This document shows positions 5,139-5,695 of a DNA stretch of 5,695 nucleotides, one piece after another. Under the pieces are notes generated by a model. That model was not told where the DNA came from. It made no database searches and worked only from the letters and a program-made list of their open reading frames with translations. The DNA comes from JAQGMJ01 sp036271855 (lineage in GTDB: Bacteria; Pseudomonadota; Gammaproteobacteria; Burkholderiales; JAEUOS01), in NCBI GenBank assembly GCA_036271855.1, contig DATAZV010000094.1:1-5695 (forward strand), read 5' to 3'. A program made the translations under genes and the position numbers. Each line of letters opens with the position of its first letter. The stretch's first letter is position 1.

Positions 5139-5672
5139 ATGCTCAAGGTCCTGCTCATCATCGTCGTGCTGCTGGTGCTCGCCGTCATCGTCGTGCTGGT
5201 GCTCGCCATGCAAAAGCCCGACACTTTCCGGGTGCAGCGCTCGATCGGCATCAAGGCGCCGCCGGACAAGATTTTTCCGTATATCAACGACTTCAAGAAC
5301 TGGCCGGCGTGGTCGCCGTATGAAAAGAAGGACCCGGCGATGCAGCGCACCCTGGGTAGCGTCACGGTGGGCAAAGGCGCCACCTATGAATGGAGCGGCA
5401 ACAAGAACGTCGGCCACGGGCGGATGGAAATCCTCGATGCGCAGCCGGAAAAGATCGTCATCAAGCTCGATTTCTACAGCCCCTTCGAGGGCCACAACAC
5501 CGCCGAGTTCACCCTGGTACCCAAGGGCGCGGAAACCGAGCTGACCTGGGCGATGGCAGGCCCGGCGCCGCTGATGCACAAGGTGATGAGCACGGTGATG
5601 AATCTCGACAAGATGGTCGGCGGCGATTTCGAGGTCGGCCTGGCCAACCTGAAGGCGCTGGCGGAGAAATAA
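5139..5672 (+). CDS. Membrane-anchored SRPBCC (START-like/polyketide cyclase-type) protein
   Basis: A 177-residue protein with one N-terminal transmembrane segment (about 4-24, almost all Leu, Ile, Val, Ala) and one SRPBCC domain (about 30-177), a fold enclosing a hydrophobic ligand cavity. Family features: FRVQRSIGIKAPPDKIFPYI, NDFKNWPAWSPYEKKDPAM, the GATYEWSGN turn, GHGRMEI, SPFEGHNTAEFTLVP and TELTWAMAGP, ending MVGGDFEVGLANLKALAEK. This matches the proteobacterial 'SRPBCC/polyketide cyclase' proteins with a TM anchor; the ligand is unknown. Topology is uncertain because Lys/Arg occur on both sides of the segment. The membrane segment is encoded by an imperfect DNA repeat (5160-5183 and 5187-5207, differing by one CTG codon). 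The ribosome site is weak (GAAAGA, 5125-5130). Spacing of 30 bases after the YCII stop implies one operon. No polyketide genes are visible, so a cyclase role is not implied. Confidence 0.9.
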   Translation: MLKVLLIIVVLLVLAVIVVLVLAMQKPDTFRVQRSIGIKAPPDKIFPYINDFKNWPAWSPYEKKDPAMQRTLGSVTVGKGATYEWSGNKNVGHGRMEILDAQPEKIVIKLDFYSPFEGHNTAEFTLVPKGAETELTWAMAGPAPLMHKVMSTVMNLDKMVGGDFEVGLANLKALAEK

Positions 5673-5676
5673 AAAT

Positions 5677-5693
5677 ACGCCGCGGCGTGTCGA
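5677..5693 (+). promoter_or_regulatory. Palindrome and second TGTCGA box at the right edge, possible truncated ECF42-type promoter
   Basis: A perfect 12-base palindrome ACGCCG/CGGCGT (5677-5688) overlaps TGTCGA (5688-5693), four bases after the SRPBCC stop. The ten bases GGCGTGTCGA are shared with the -35 region before the YCII gene (4245-4254, the G at 4246 skipped or read as GGGCG). The window ends before any -10 box could be seen. It may be the -35 of the next gene, or the palindrome may begin a terminator. Confidence 0.35.
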
Positions 5694-5695
5694 TT

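Noticed and set aside
4896..5579. 227-codon minus-strand open frame spanning the ends of the YCII and SRPBCC genes
   Set aside because: It is antisense to two recognisable genes and crosses their boundary, and its product is His/Asp/Arg-rich low complexity.

Overview
The window looks like a chromosomal segment from a high-GC betaproteobacterium. Burkholderiales, and perhaps Oxalobacteraceae, is my best guess. This rests on strong G/C preference at third codon positions and on the general look of the proteins. No marker gene fixes the taxonomy.

Layout from left to right: (1) the 3' end of a plus-strand gene (1-160), resembling the tail of a class I methyltransferase; (2) tail to tail with it, a minus-strand M20 metallopeptidase of the carboxypeptidase S/PM20D1 type with an N-terminal membrane segment (182-1645); (3) a very strong intrinsic terminator on the minus strand (1703-1753), closing (4) a minus-strand DEAD-box RNA helicase with a Gly-rich basic tail (1780-3237); (5) a 517-base divergent intergenic region with a candidate helicase promoter about 205 nt upstream of its start codon, a potentially structured leader and an AT-rich island; (6) three plus-strand genes: a PhnB-like VOC protein (3755-4195), a tandem YCII/DGPF-domain protein (4368-5108) and a membrane-anchored SRPBCC protein (5139-5672).

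The most interesting part is the right-hand third. VOC, YCII/DGPF and SRPBCC genes form a neighbourhood often associated with extracytoplasmic-function sigma factors of the ECF42 (DGPF-linked) group. The gap before the YCII gene holds TGTCGA, 17 bases, then CGTC. This matches the bipartite ECF42 promoter as I recall it. A second TGTCGA, sharing the ten bases GGCGTGTCGA, lies in the last few bases of the window, just after the SRPBCC gene. The predicted start of the YCII-SRPBCC transcript falls only a few bases before a large GC-rich hairpin (4285-4337). An A/T-stem hairpin (4214-4245) sits between the VOC gene and this promoter. I infer a small ECF-controlled regulon whose sigma factor gene may lie just beyond the right edge; no sigma factor gene is visible here.

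The left two thirds are ordinary housekeeping-type genes. No tRNA, rRNA, CRISPR array, insertion sequence or phage gene was seen.
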